Below are positions 40,911-52,184 of a DNA stretch of 64,000 bases, piece by piece. A program made the position numbers and the translations under genes. The notes under the pieces are model-generated. The model was not told the DNA's origin and made no database searches. It saw nothing but the letters and a program-made list of their open reading frames with translations. The number at the start of each line of letters is the position of its first letter. The stretch's first letter is position 1. The stretch is taken from the NCBI GenBank assembly GCA_022606425.2, contig JAHDVF020000174.1, forward strand, positions 62,001-126,000, given 5' to 3'. Source of the DNA: Lepidostoma basale. Its lineage: Eukaryota > Arthropoda > Insecta > Trichoptera > Lepidostomatidae.

Positions 40911-41410
40911 TAGATGAAAGAAGCCACTTAACTTAAAATATTGCAATTTAAAAGTGAATTGAGTGTTGTATTATAATAAAATGATATTGATTTTATTCGA
41001 ATATAAATTCATTGCTCAAAATAATTCTTTTGCTACTATCTCTCGCGGTATTCACATTATATTTCACAGCAGATCTTAAATCTAATGCGACCGAAAAGAA
41101 ACCAGCTCTTAAGAACACGTTAATAATTTCATATTTATTCTGTTCACGGAACTATGTGATCCATTGTTCGGGCGAATGTTCGTTACAATATTATTTGTAC
41201 AATATCGAGTTTCGCCATATGCCTTCGGCTCCATTTTTTCCCAAACACCACACGTCTCGCCTCTGTACGACAGCGGGTGGATTGCTACCGTAGACTTCGC
41301 AGTAGTCAGTGGCGGTACCTACGCGCAAAATAATCAACAATAAAACAACAATCACAAAATCATAAAAATAATTCAAATTTACGAATTACAACACATTTTG
41401 AAAAAAGAAA
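40911..41410. other. no gene seen
   Basis: 41190-41330 is somewhat GC-richer (ACACGTCTCGCCTCTGTACG); no repeat partner in the window and no domain in frames 41012-41293 or 41191-41376. Confidence 0.45.
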
Positions 41411-41414
41411 AACT

Positions 41415-41850
41415 TAACATTACGCCGTCTCCCCGCAAAAAGAAAGAATGGACTGCCACATTTTTCTTTCCTGACATATTTCTCTCGTTTCCTCAACATG
41501 CAAAGCTCGTGTCTTACACGCATGTCGATCTCTTCGACTCCTCCGACATTCAATATTTGATGGTGTCACGTTTCCCTGGGTCTTTCTCTATTTCTAGTTC
41601 TATTTACATCGTTAACATGTATTTTTTTACCATTCTCTCTTCATTCTTTCTTTCCATATGTCCAAACCATTTAAATGTTCATTTCATTAGTTTGTTCAAA
41701 ACACATTCATTCGCACCGCATTCAATTCATATAATTATTAAGCATTTTGAAAATAAACTTATGAATAACCATCACATGGCATTTTTCTTTCTCAAATTAC
41801 ATCTCTGGATTCCCCAAAATTCATACGTCGTGTCAAACATGTACGTGGTT
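41415..41850 (-). mobile_element. LINE-A fragments
   Basis: 41415-41745 is a minus-strand copy with its 3' block damaged (CCCCGCAAAAAGAAAG). 41765-41850 repeats the 'CMNVEEAREI' region in the same orientation, so two pieces lie in tandem. Confidence 0.8.
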
Positions 41851-41879
41851 GCATTTAAATTTGGTGAAATTTAATTGAA

Positions 41880-42030
41880 TAAAAACATTATTTTTTCAAC
41901 TTTTGAGTTTATTATCTCGGCATGTTTCGAATATTTTACACCTTCATCATTGGGAGAACAATATCAACTTTATCATGAAGGTGTAAAGCCTTTAAAACAT
42001 AGAGAATAAATAACTCAAAAAAGTGTTCAA
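41880..42030. repeat. fold-back with decayed hammerhead-like motif
   Basis: The minus strand at 41975-41921 reads TTCTC, CCAATGA, T, GAAGG, TTC, GAAACATG, CC, GAGA: the same layout as 11026-11073 with core and stem III changes. A second half in plus orientation follows (CATGAAGGTGTAAAGCC). Confidence 0.5.
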
Positions 42031-42374
42031 AAAAAAAATCGTCATTATAGAATTCCACAATATTTACGCCATATGTTTTTCAAAAAAAAAAAAATTATTG
42101 CTTTAATCTACCATGTTTTTCACAGTCTGTCTCTTTTTCTTGCTCTATTTAAAACGTTAACGTACATGTTTCTGACATGTATTGATTAAAATAAAAAAAA
42201 TTATCTACCAAACGCGAACTCGCTATTCAGGGATATTTTTTTATTTGAAATTACATAATAAAAATAATTTTGTTTACTATTTACGAAAATCGTGTATCAT
42301 TTTTTTTATATCGTATATATTTTACCTTGCAAATATCTGAATTTATTTTAATTTCAGAATAACAAATATAAATT

Positions 42375-42530
42375 GAAGAAACCGTGGCATGATCAAAACA
42401 ATAATAAAAAAATTTCGACCACGTTAAGAATCGAAGAAATAGACTTGTGCGCTTGACTCAAGAGGAACAGTGTAGTGGGCCGTCATTTTTGCCTACCCCT
42501 TGGAAGAAATGGTCAGATAGTTTCTTTTAT
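42375..42530 (+). mobile_element. LINE-A2 3' fragment
   Basis: 'KPWHDQ', 'DHVKNRRNR' and the final ATTTTTGCCTACCCCTTGGA block, strongly decayed. Confidence 0.7.
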
Positions 42531-43254
42531 TTTAATTTCAAACAGTTAAATAATTCTGAACGCCACTGCTATACTAAAAATGTGTTGTAAATGAAAAAGT
42601 AAATTTTTCGCATAAACACATTTTTGTGAAGAGCGTGTCTGCATTGAAACATAATATAATTTTTTTGCCCGCATACTAAAGAAAGTAGTACCTTATATCT
42701 TCAAATTTATATCTTGTCAGAACTGTTCAAAATCTAAAAAAAAAACTCAAATAAAAGATTCCGATATAGATTACGAGTAATTGAATAACTTCAAATGTAT
42801 TTATTGTTTCATAAACAAGCATGCAAAACCCAACAAATCACCCTTCCAACAATGTTTCTTACCTCCGTAAGCCAAGATACAAGTTTCAGTCAAAGTCCTT
42901 ATGAAGTATTTAATATTGATAAAATCAATTGTTTTCTACATTTAATAGTGTTTTCTAGGAACTTCGTGTTTCTAGAAATTTGATAATAAACGGCGCCCTG
43001 GAAACGACAGCCAAACCAAAAACCGCGACCAAAGTCGGTCTTCCTTCCACCACAATAGCAAGAGAAGAGGAGATATATGTTTTTTAGGACCATCCACACA
43101 AAACTAATTGCCATTGACACGACGAAGAAGAAGATTTGATAATAACATAGCAAAAAGAAACATGTTACTTCAATATTTTAAAATAAGACTTCTAGAAAAC
43201 TAACGTCAAGTGTGATTAATTTTGATATTTGAAATTTTATGGTAGAAGTTCATT
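42531..43254. other. no gene seen
   Basis: AT-rich. 42990-43135 ends in GACGAAGAAGAAGATT and may be another LINE 3' tip. A PalA scrap (TTCTAGAAAACTAACGTC) is at 43188-43206. Confidence 0.45.
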
Positions 43255-43450
43255 GTAAATAATGAAAATAAAAATTAAAAACAGAAAAAATATTTTTTGA
43301 ATGAATAGGTATTTTGTTAAAATCCACAAATGTAGTATTCGACCGGTTTCGGCAGCTCGCTGGCTACATTAGTGGATTTTAAGTAAATATACTTTTCTTT
43401 TTTAATTTTACAAACAAATATGTTTTCATTGTTTACTCAAGTGTGTTCAC
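43255..43450. repeat. PalB fragment
   Basis: AATCCACAAATGTAGTATTC, GACCGGTTTCGGCAGCTCGC, TGGCTACATTAGTGGATTTT: a PalB palindrome whose centre has collapsed, leaving one copy of the ACCGGT module. Confidence 0.7.
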
Positions 43451-43589
43451 AAACAATGCTGATACAATTTAAAATATAATCTAGAAACGTAAGTTTTCTA
43501 CCTTTGAATGATTTATCACAACCGTATATCTTCCATATAATGTTGTATAATAATCCTTGTAGAAAACTGATAACTTCAAATATAACAAA

Positions 43590-43692
43590 CTTGACGACCT
43601 TCGTGGCAGAATCCAAAAATTATGACTGTCACACCGAAAATCCCGGGTTCGATTCCCGGTGTCGATAATTAAATAGCTATATGAAGGTCGAA
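43590..43692 (+). mobile_element. SINE-1 head fragment
   Basis: tRNA-like head with an altered A box (GTGGCAGAATCC) and an intact B box GGTTCGATTCCCGG. The body is missing. Confidence 0.75.
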
Positions 43693-43699
43693 AATAATA

Positions 43700-44285
43700 T
43701 AATCAAATAATACAGACCTAAAACTGAGGATATTCCTCATCAATACTTATGTATGGAGTATCTTGATGTACGGCTGCGAGACATGGTGCCTATCCGAAAG
43801 AGATAAACAGAGACTAGAGACTTTTGAGATGTGGTCCTATAGAAGACTATTAGGAATTTCCTGGAGACACCACATCACGAATGAGGAGGTTCTTCAAAGA
43901 ATCGAAGGAGTAAGGCACCTGCTCAGGACCTTGTCCGAAAGGCGTGCAAGATGGATCGGCCATGTAATACGTCAAGAAGGCCTCTTGCATGCCATAATGG
44001 AGGATATGACCGAGGGGACAAACTCTAGGGAACGCCCACGCCGAGAGTACCTGGAGGACCTGTTGGTGGACGTGCGCTGCTCATCATATGCAGATTTCAA
44101 AAGAGACGCACAAGACAGGGAAGAATGGAAGAGAAGAATAGAAGAAATTGCTGCAAACCAATCCCAGGATTTAAACTTTCTAACTATGAATCTATACCGT
44201 TTATACGATTTGGCTCGCGCTGTAATGATGTTAAGAACTATTCAACAGAACAAAGAAATAAGGCACGGATGTCTTTTTGTCTATG
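43700..44285 (+). mobile_element. LINE-E C-terminal region with 3' tail
   Basis: Frame 43763-44290 is open for 175 codons: MMYGCETWCLSERDKQRLET, FEMWSYRRLLGISWRHHITN, EEVLQRI, SERRARWIGHVIRQEGLLHA, RPRREYLEDLLVD and SSYADFKRDAQDREEWKRRI. After the family stop position, 44190-44250 matches the SINE-1 3' tail (CGATTTGGCTC, GCTGTAATGATGT, ATTCAACA). It is the only sizeable LINE frame here without an internal stop, but it lacks endonuclease and palm. Confidence 0.85.
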
Positions 44286-44289
44286 GTTG

Positions 44290-45020
44290 ATTCTATAAAA
44301 ATAAATTGTCCAAAATTGTTTATGTACCTATATGAAAAAAAAAACAATTTGAAATAGTGTATTTAAACTGATAATAATTGGAGTGAGGAATATCTGTAAT
44401 TTTTAAGGTTATTATGTTGATATAAAAAATGAAGATAAGACTTTTAAATTATTTTTTTATTTAATCGCCAAAACATCAAATAATACTCTGCACGTGTAGG
44501 TACATCAGTGAAACAACGTCAAAGAAAATCGCGGATCAGCAAAAGATGGATCTGTTAATAAATTAGATTACCTACCTCCTTACCAAGTAAGCGAAATCCT
44601 TTTTATTATCCAAATAGTGAGTCTTCGGGATTCCGTCTGACTGGAGGATGAGATGAGCAATAGGGGGAGTAAAGGTCTAGAGATGATACACGAGAGAAGC
44701 TTAGATAAGCAGGACAAGGAGAAAGTAACAATGCCAATAGAAAAGGGTCACTGCTTACTGTTACTTAAACTTCACAAAGGATAATAATATTCTGATAACG
44801 CTCATGTATCCAAATATACAAATATATAGGTTACGTATAATGTGATTAGTTTTATTTAGATTTCTTATTTTACACGATTCACACTTGTTTACAAACGAGC
44901 AGAATATTCACAAATCACTATATGTATATTTTTTGTGTGTTTCTTCGTACAGAAATACTAAACAGTTTGTTATCTTCCATTCATAGGAATGCCTTTTATA
45001 CTAAATATAACTTAACACTT
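44290..45020. other. AT-rich spacer
   Basis: No gene or repeat recognised. Confidence 0.5.
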
Positions 45021-45024
45021 ATCA

Positions 45025-45170
45025 CTATCCTGACATTTGATAATGCCTTAGAAGGGCGAAACTTGTTATTCCCATAAAATAAAATAAAACTTCTAGAAAA
45101 CTGACGTTTTTATTCGAGTTAATTATTTAATATGAAGTTTTACATCATTTTTCAACAAACCATAAATAAA
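45025..45170 (+). repeat. PalA half-element
   Basis: Starts at the hairpin (TGACATTTGATAATGCCTTA, GAAGGGCGAAACTTG) and runs to the TTTACATCATTTTTCAACAA end. Confidence 0.8.
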
Positions 45171-45516
45171 TATAACTGATTTTTGGATATTTACTCTTAG
45201 AATTTCACTACGATAATTTCAAGATTTTGCAAAACAAATTGATAAAGCCAATGTTATTTTTACAATACAAGATATTTTGATGGTACAATGGTTTTGTTTC
45301 GATGGATTTTTACAATATAGAGAAGTGTAGCAATCCATCTTTTCTGCCTACTCTGAAAATAATAAAATCACCGTTTTCGCTACACTTCCAGCATAAAAAA
45401 ACAAATCCAAAACATCCTCTAATAACTAGAAATCAATTGCTATCAAAAGTTATCGAACGTAAAACTTAATAATGTAGAAACCTACATATAATTATCACTA
45501 TTTAAAATAAAAAATT

Positions 45517-45560
45517 CTGCACTAAGGGTGTTTGACGTTCGAAACATGTTAGTGAAAATG
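45517..45560 (+). ncRNA. decayed hammerhead-like motif
   Basis: CACTAA pairs with TTAGTG across GGGTGTTTGACGTTC and GAAACATGT. Stem I and GAAA/stem III are present, but CTGANGA is missing. A LINE-A2 scrap lies just upstream at 45318-45356. Confidence 0.4.
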
Positions 45561-45674
45561 CAATGAAGTTTTGCGAAATAACATTTTTTTAATTGTTCAA
45601 ATGTGAATCCACAACACAAATTAATGGCGAATATAGACGAAATCTTATATCATTGTTCAGGAAACACATAATGT

Positions 45675-45860
45675 TAACAATAACAACAACATCATCACGC
45701 CGGTTCCCTGGAAGGGTAAGTAGAGAGAATGGACCACCACACAACACTATTCTGTCACACCTCTCTAGCGTCCACCATATTCATAAAACACGTCGATCGA
45801 TCCGACTTCTAACATGTCCGATCATTAAAATTTGATTAATTTGGCAATACTATGTCATTT
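45675..45860 (-). mobile_element. LINE-A2 3' fragment
   Basis: Minus strand ends GGCGTGATGATGTTGTTGTT, the (GTT)n type. Preceded by the GTTGGTCCATTCTC-type block. Confidence 0.8.
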
Positions 45861-46774
45861 TAATTGTTAATTTGTAGTACAATCGATGTAACGAAACTCA
45901 ATTTAACAAATTCGACGGCGTTACACGTGTTTTTAAATCCCCTTGGACAAGCCATGGCATGCCAACAAACCTAAATATACTCGTATAATATCAAATCACT
46001 AAATATACCGATTTTTTTTTAAACCCCTTGAAAGTCGTAACGAGGTTCCACTGTCCAAAAAGGTTAAGAAAGCAATGACTACTTGTGTAGGTACTGCATA
46101 AACCTTAATATTTTTATTTCTTAATTTAGATAATGGATATTGTGCTCTTGTTGAAATTGGATACTCATCAAAATACGAGTATATCCGTTTACAAAAAATA
46201 TAACTCATCAATATTCATTAGAAATCCAAAGGTTCGAACACAAAACTCTTGACCCTTTTTAAACAATTGATTAGCGGCTAAGTATAATATTCCGGATCAC
46301 CCTTTTGGTTCTCAGGTCACCAACATCATCTGGGTCCGGCGGATGATCTCTCGCGAGATAGGAGTCTGTGTCCCGGGAGTGTCCGGTAATCAATTACGGG
46401 CGCCGAATCTTTCACCTTTCCCGATCAGATAAGTCTCTTCTCCCCTCGAGGAGAATGTAAATCTTCCCTAACAATGATAAATTCCATCTACAAATGGACA
46501 GACGGACGCTGGAGGGACGAGAGACGAGAGGCGAGAGTAATTTAAGTAATGCAACGTGAATTCTGTTTGTCCTTTGTGATTGGCATTCTTTTTTCCCTTT
46601 ATATTATATTATTAGTGTAGTCTTAAAACCAGTAAGGGCTTTTGTTAAGATGGGACTATGTTTGATATTATTTTTTTACATCATATTTAAAACATATAAA
46701 ATTTTAAGAAAATCCTCTGTCTTTATATTTTATTTACAATTTTAAATATAATATTATAACATATGTAATCAAAA
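45861..46774. other. no gene; complex patch
   Basis: 46290-46560 is of normal complexity and single-copy here (GGGTCCGGCGGATGATCTCT), with no recognisable frame; the rest is AT-rich. Confidence 0.45.
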
Positions 46775-47013
46775 TCTTCATAGATGGCACATTGAAACTG
46801 ACTTATGAAATCTGGCATAGGACTTTAACATATATACAACTTCCAAAAATTTGTCATACATAGTCATAAAGAAAGGTGGAATGGGGAATGTTGTAATTAC
46901 ATAAAGCGTGCGCTTAACCCAACCAATGACAGGTCATAAGTCCTGCAAACACCTTGATCAACCATATTCGGTTTCCAATTTGCATCTTCGTCTCTATTGA
47001 GATACAATTAAAT
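46775..47013 (-). repeat. repeat U, copy 2
   Basis: Inverted relative to 3740-4068; shares AAAGCGTGCGCTTAACCCAA, CAATGACAGG and the terminal TTGAGATACAATTAA block. The CTACCGCCAT end is missing. Confidence 0.8.
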
Positions 47014-47164
47014 CATGAATTGATAACCCACGGTGGGTGAAATCCAGTAGTCGTATACAAGTATAAGTATACATTCACAAAAATATATTTATATTATTTA
47101 CTAATTTATTTGATATACAGAAATTCCTAATTTCACATATTCAAAATTTATTAATTTTACAAGT

Positions 47165-47622
47165 GGAAAATTTGTTAATTTAGAAAGTATGTTGACAAAG
47201 GATGGGAGAGTAGAGAAGGATATTGAAAGAAGGGTTGAGCGCAATTGTAAATAGTGCACTTAAAGTTATTGTATCATCCCAAACAAAAGTCTATCCAAAA
47301 AAGCTAAGATGGCAGTGCACAATGGTGTTCTTGTGCCGACCCTTGTTTATGGAAGTGAAGCATGGAACTGGCAAAAAGAGGATGAAAGTTGAATAAATGC
47401 AGTAGAAATTAGATATCTTATAAGAATGTATGGTAAATCTGTATATGATAGTGAATGAAAGTGTTAGTAATGAAAAGTCATTTAGATGTTTTGGACACGT
47501 GGAAAGAATGAACGAGAAGCGAGAGAAGTACGTCAGGACAGAACAATGTGGCGGTTCATTCTTTCTGCCTACCCCTCTTGGGAGATGGCGTGAAGGTTAG
47601 TTTGTTAGTTAATTAGTTTTAA
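47165..47622 (+). mobile_element. LINE-A copy
   Basis: From the 'SMLTKDGRVEKDIERRV' region through MAVHNGVLVPTLVYGSEAWN to the 3' end (GGGAGATGGCGTGAAGG, then GTTAGTTTGTTAGTTAATTA). The C-terminal domain has a large deletion after 47475. Stops and frameshifts throughout. Confidence 0.88.
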
Positions 47623-47681
47623 TTAAATAAATAAATAAAATAACTAATAATTTACAAATATCCTTATATAACCTTATATAT

Positions 47682-47915
47682 CGACCACCTTTGTTGCAGA
47701 GTGGTTACAAGCTCTGACTTCCATGCCGATGGTGCTGGGGTTCGATTCCCGGCGATGGCAGTGTGATTGTCACACTGTCTTTGGTCGGGTGTAGAATTCA
47801 CGTGACAATAAAATGGCGATAGATTGGCTACCTATCACATGTCACGAGAATCAATATAATAGCTAAAAAATAAAAATGGTATACAGTAATTGGGTCCAAA
47901 CGACCTGTTGTGTAC
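47682..47915 (+). mobile_element. SINE-1, alternative-tail copy
   Basis: Head with A box TTGCAGAGTGGTTACAAG and B box GGTTCGATTCCCGG, body, then the GTAATTGGGTCCAAACGACC tail instead of the LINE-E-like tail. Confidence 0.88.
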
Positions 47916-48430
47916 AAAAATTTTTTTTATTGGAGGTACAATGTCAATATAAATAGTTAATAAACCATGAAAAGTCATTGTCAATACATTTTCAGTAGAT
48001 GTACAGTTATATGATGTAAATAATACAACGTTTTTGAACAACGAAAAATGTATTCGAAATTTGAATATCTTTATAACCTTTTATTGTACACGTTCACAAC
48101 AAGTAATGTCGGAGACTTAAATATCAAGATTTTATCTTAATCGAGAGCTCAGCGACCGGACAGGAGCATGTAGATGAAATTAGATCCTCGGCCATACTTC
48201 ACAAGGCGGTGAAAACAAAGTGAGGCACAAAGTGCTATTTTTTGTACGTGACGAGAAAGTTCGCTCCCAGAATACTGATGGCCCGAGGTGCAATAGGTAC
48301 TGAGACAAATTTTCGAACACGCCTAGCAATACTAATTAGAAGAAGTAAGGGGTAATTGCCAGGGAGAATCTTGAAAACTTTGATTTAAAGGTCGGTACTG
48401 GTTTACAAAATTACTAACTAACTAACTATT
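47916..48430. other. no gene seen
   Basis: Mixed sequence. A lone (CTAA)n run at 48415-48428 might be the trace of a LINE-A tail. Confidence 0.45.
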
Positions 48431-48439
48431 TCATTTAAC

Positions 48440-49043
48440 TTCATTTCATTTATTTATTTTAAACATATCTAAAGCATTACAGATTTTGTTTACCAAGACA
48501 CTAAAGATACAAGTTAGTACAATAATATACATAATAGATACAATTCACAATAGATCAATAAAAAGAGCGAGAAACATAAGATGCTTGGCAAATTAAGAAA
48601 AAAAATATACCATACAATTATAATGAAGATAGTACTTCCCTCAGATGAGCCAAACTATCACAAAATATGTCAAACTCCGAGGTGATACGATTAAGCAAAG
48701 ATATTGCTCTACCTACCGGCATAACCATTGGCAGGTTGGTTCTGCATCGTGGGAGATAAAACAATCTATGGCCCCTTTGTAGAAGATAATTATCAGGGAC
48801 GAACAGACCTACATCACTCAGGATTTCTGAGTTGTGTATACAACCGCCTATCAGTCGAAAGAAATGGACACCCAAGTGAATGTCTCGTCTCTTCTCGAGT
48901 GACTGGTAGCCTAGCATCCCTAGCAAGAATTCAGTTGGAAAGAGCCACGGGTAATATCCATACTCCCTAAGATAGAGGTATCGCAGAATTTTTTTCTGCA
49001 CCCTCTCCACCATCAGGGAATATCGAACCTCATGCGGCGCCCA
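48440..49043 (-). mobile_element. LINE-F 3' part
   Basis: Frame 49013-48618 is open for 131 codons: VERVQKKILRYLYLREYGYY, FLLGMLGYQSLEKRRDIHLG, HFFRLIGGCIHN, VGLFVPDNYLLQRGHRLFYL, PRCRTNLPMVMPVGRAISLL. This is the C-terminal region after the reverse transcriptase of a jockey-like element. It is cut at 49043, where LINE-A begins. Confidence 0.85.
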
Positions 49044-49049
49044 GAAAAT

Positions 49050-49987
49050 GGACTAACCATCACGCCGTCTCCTCCAAGGGGTAGGCAGAAAGAATGGACT
49101 GTCACACTTTTCTTTCCTGACATATTTCTCTGGCTTCCTCAACATTCATACATCGTGTCATGCACGGCGTCGATTTCTCTGACTCCTCACAAGGCCGACA
49201 TTCAATATTTGATTTATTTGATCGTGCCACGTTTTCCTCGGTCTTTCTCTATTTCTAGTTCCATTCACATCGTTAACGTATATTTTTTATACTATTCTTT
49301 CTTCATTCATTCCTTTCATATGTCCGAACCATCTTAATGATTCTTTCATTATTTTGTTCATAACACCATCATTCGCACCGCATTCACTTCTTATATTTTC
49401 ATTCGACACTATCATACACAGAGTATCACACATTCGTCTAAGGGATCTCATTTTTACTACATTTATTCTACTTTCATCCTTCTTTTGCCAGTTCCATGCT
49501 TCGTTTCCATAGATAAGGGTCGGTAGAAGAACTCCATTGTGCACTGCCATTCTAGCACTTTTGTATAGGTTTTTGTTTGCGATGACAACTTTAAGTGCAC
49601 CATTCACTTTGTTGCCTGCCCCAACCCTTCTTTCAATATCCCTCTCCACTCGCCCATCTCTTGTAAACATACTACCTAAATATACGAACTCATCTACTTG
49701 CTCCAAATTTTCACCATTCACGCTAATATTGCAAACTGTCTTGATTTCTTCTTTTTCAAAAATCATTACCTTGGACTTATTAACATTCATCATCTGATCA
49801 TTTCGCATGCATACCTCATATATATAATACAATTCACCAGGACTTGTAGTTCATGCTCCTTGTCTGCAAGTAGGACAGCGTCATCCGCATACAAGAGACA
49901 ACTTACTGACACTCCGCTCATTTTGGCACCTACATCCAACATTTTCAGCTCTTTCATACACTTGTTCATATATAGAGTAAATAACCA
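49050..49987 (-). mobile_element. LINE-A copy
   Basis: Minus-strand copy of about 940 bp. It includes YTWLFTLYMNKCMKELKMLD, SCLLYADDAVLLADKEHELQ (catalytic box intact), NVNKSKVMIFEKEEIK, EFVYLGSMFTRDGRVERDIE, VHNGVLLPTLIYGNEAWNWQ and GHMKGMNEERIV in frames 50047-49790 and 49832-49287, then the C-terminal domain and 3' end at left. Frameshifts at about 49795 and 49285. Confidence 0.92.
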
Positions 49988-50515
49988 CGTATAATATATA
50001 ATATGCCGGATGCCGGACAACCCAAGAAGCAACTGGATAGACTGCAATCCATTATGAATGCTGCAGCAAGATTAAAATTCACCCATATAACCTCAATGCT
50101 TTATCGACTTCACTGGCTCAGGTTACCTGAGCGAATCGACTATAAACTGTGTCTACTTGTTCACAAGGCCTTACATGGACGAGCGCCCCACTACCTCACA
50201 GAACTTTGCAAGCTGACAGATTTGAACCCTCGACAGTCAACTCTACGATCCTCGAAGGAAGAAGCAACACACAAACTTCTCGTCCCGCGGCGCCAAGGAG
50301 CTTCAAACTTCGCAGATCGCGCTTTTGGCATCGCGGGACCGACGGCGTGGAACAAGTTGCCCTACAATATCCGCAATCAAGACGACGAAGGAGTGTTCAG
50401 AAGCTCTCTTAAAACTTTTCTTTTTAAGAGAAGCTTTCCGGACGTTGAGCGCCCTTGAAGTGAATCTCTCACAAAAATGGCGCTATATAAATCATCATCA
50501 TCATCATCAATATAG
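49988..50515 (+). mobile_element. LINE-G (CR1/L2-like) C-terminal region
   Basis: Frame 50003-50458 is open for 151 codons: LDRLQSIMNAAARLKFTHIT, LHWLRLPERIDYKLCLLVHK, ALHGRAPHYLTELCKL, TLRSSKEEATHKLLVPRRQ, FADRAFGIAGPTAWNKLPYN and SLKTFLFKRSF. The 3' end, ATGGCGCTATATAAATCATC with (ATC)n, is typical of CR1/L2-type elements. Fairly intact, so probably a younger insertion, but it lacks the reverse transcriptase palm. Confidence 0.9.
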
Positions 50516-51251
50516 TTTATCATGTAATCTTTATTAAATCGGTTTTTATATTAATATTTTTATCAAAAATCTGTATCTACTTAAATTAATTACCTTAATC
50601 ATTCAATAAAGGAATCCGTTTGTTAAAATCAAAACGAAATTATTAAAAATATGAATCTTTAATTAAGTATTCCGCAAATTACATCCTACTTTTCAATAAT
50701 TGAGAAGTTTTCTTGAAATTGAGAATAATTTTATCGCGAGGCTAATTATTGCGTAATTTGAAAATTCTTAAAAAACTTTTCCGCTTTGAGAAGCAACACC
50801 AGCCAAAGAAAAAATATTTTCAATGGAAAATTTTATCGGCGCCCGATTATTATCTAATAATAAAATTTTGTGTTGGTCTCCTATCAACTTAATTTAAAAG
50901 AAGAAGGGTGAATAATAAAAACAAAGTATTTATTTACATTTCTTCAAAAGAAATTTGTTAAAAGCACTCGATTTTAATCCGATGGAATTGTTTACCGTCA
51001 TCATATACTAGGTTTTAAAGCAATTTTTTTTTAATTTATAATATTTTTGAAATGGTGTGACGTGTTGTTTTTGTTGTCTTGTGAGCAGTCATATCATATT
51101 CTTAAGACAACATTTTGAATGTATACAAATACTTGTAGACGAATACGGGATTTTACCCATTGCGGGTTATCATTTCAAGGATGAATGTTATAAAAACAAA
51201 AATTGGTCCATGTTAAAAATAGCATATAAATTGGAGTGACATCTCCAAGCG
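50516..51251. other. AT-rich spacer
   Basis: Nothing recognised. Confidence 0.5.
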
Positions 51252-51575
51252 TTATCTAGCAATACGTTAATGGCGGTAGCCTTTCACATTGCGTTCATAA
51301 AAAGATCTGCTTAATGCTTAATCCAATCTTCATAGATGGCGCTAGTGTGTAGATTGAAATATAACATGTGATGTTTGGTGTTACATAGTAGCATATATAC
51401 AACTTCCAAAAATTTGTCAGACATGGTGGTCGTATGAAGGGTGGAATGGGGAATGTTGGATTATATAAAGCGTGCGCTTAACCCAACCAATGACAGATCA
51501 TAAGTCCTGTAAACACCTCGACTACCATATTCTGTTCCCAATTTGCATCTTCGTCTCTATTGAGATACAATTAAT
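51252..51575 (-). repeat. repeat U, copy 3
   Basis: Most complete inverted copy: CGTTAATGGCGGTAGCCTTT end, CTTCATAGATGGCGCTA, AAAGCGTGCGCTTAACCCAA and terminal TGAGATACAATTAA. Confidence 0.8.
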
Positions 51576-51700
51576 CTTCTTTAGCCTTCTTCCTTCCACT
51601 GCTGGATATAGACCTCTTCCATTTTTCTCCACTCGTCCCTTTTTAGTTCATTCCGCTTCCAGGAATTTCCAACTATACTGTCCTTCCATAAACACATCAT
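51576..51700 (-). mobile_element. RTE-type 3' fragment
   Basis: Minus-strand 'GLYPAVEGR' style end with the CAGCAGTGGAAG-like block; adjacent to repeat U. Confidence 0.6.
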
Positions 51701-52184
51701 CTATTTACAGAAAAACTATGATCGAGTTATCAAAGAGTTCCCTAACGAAGGAATGTGTTAGTAAGAATCCATATAAGCCGTAAACCAGTTACGTTCTTGG
51801 CTGGAGGCGAACTTTGATTCTGACTTCTGACCCTACACTGAACTATAAATATAATTATAACGTTCTTAATGAAATCGTTTACTTCACGAATCGCAGCAGG
51901 TACTTTGTTAGGCGAGAGGTCGGGAGCGCACGCGATCCGGGGGTTGAGGAAATCGGGGTTGGTGGGTAGGAGAGTGTGAAAATGATTGGTGACTGAAATG
52001 TTTTTCACATTTCAACCCCATGAAACAGCTTAGTAGTAAAGAACAATTTCTTATAGTTTACTTTGTATACCTAATATATTCATACCATTTTTTTTTTGTT
52101 AAAAGTTTTAAGTTTGAAACGCTTTTACGCGGTGTGTTTTTTAAGTAAGTACCATTTTGATATTTAAAAAGAATAAATAAGTTT
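51701..52184. other. no gene seen
   Basis: Frames 51472-51783 and 51742-52008 have no domain and overlap repeats in part. Confidence 0.45.

Noticed and set aside
43763..44290. 175-codon open frame as an intact host gene
   Set aside because: The blocks CETWCLSERDKQ, RRARWIGHV and RPRREYLEDL are LINE C-terminal sequence, also found broken at 25950-26240.
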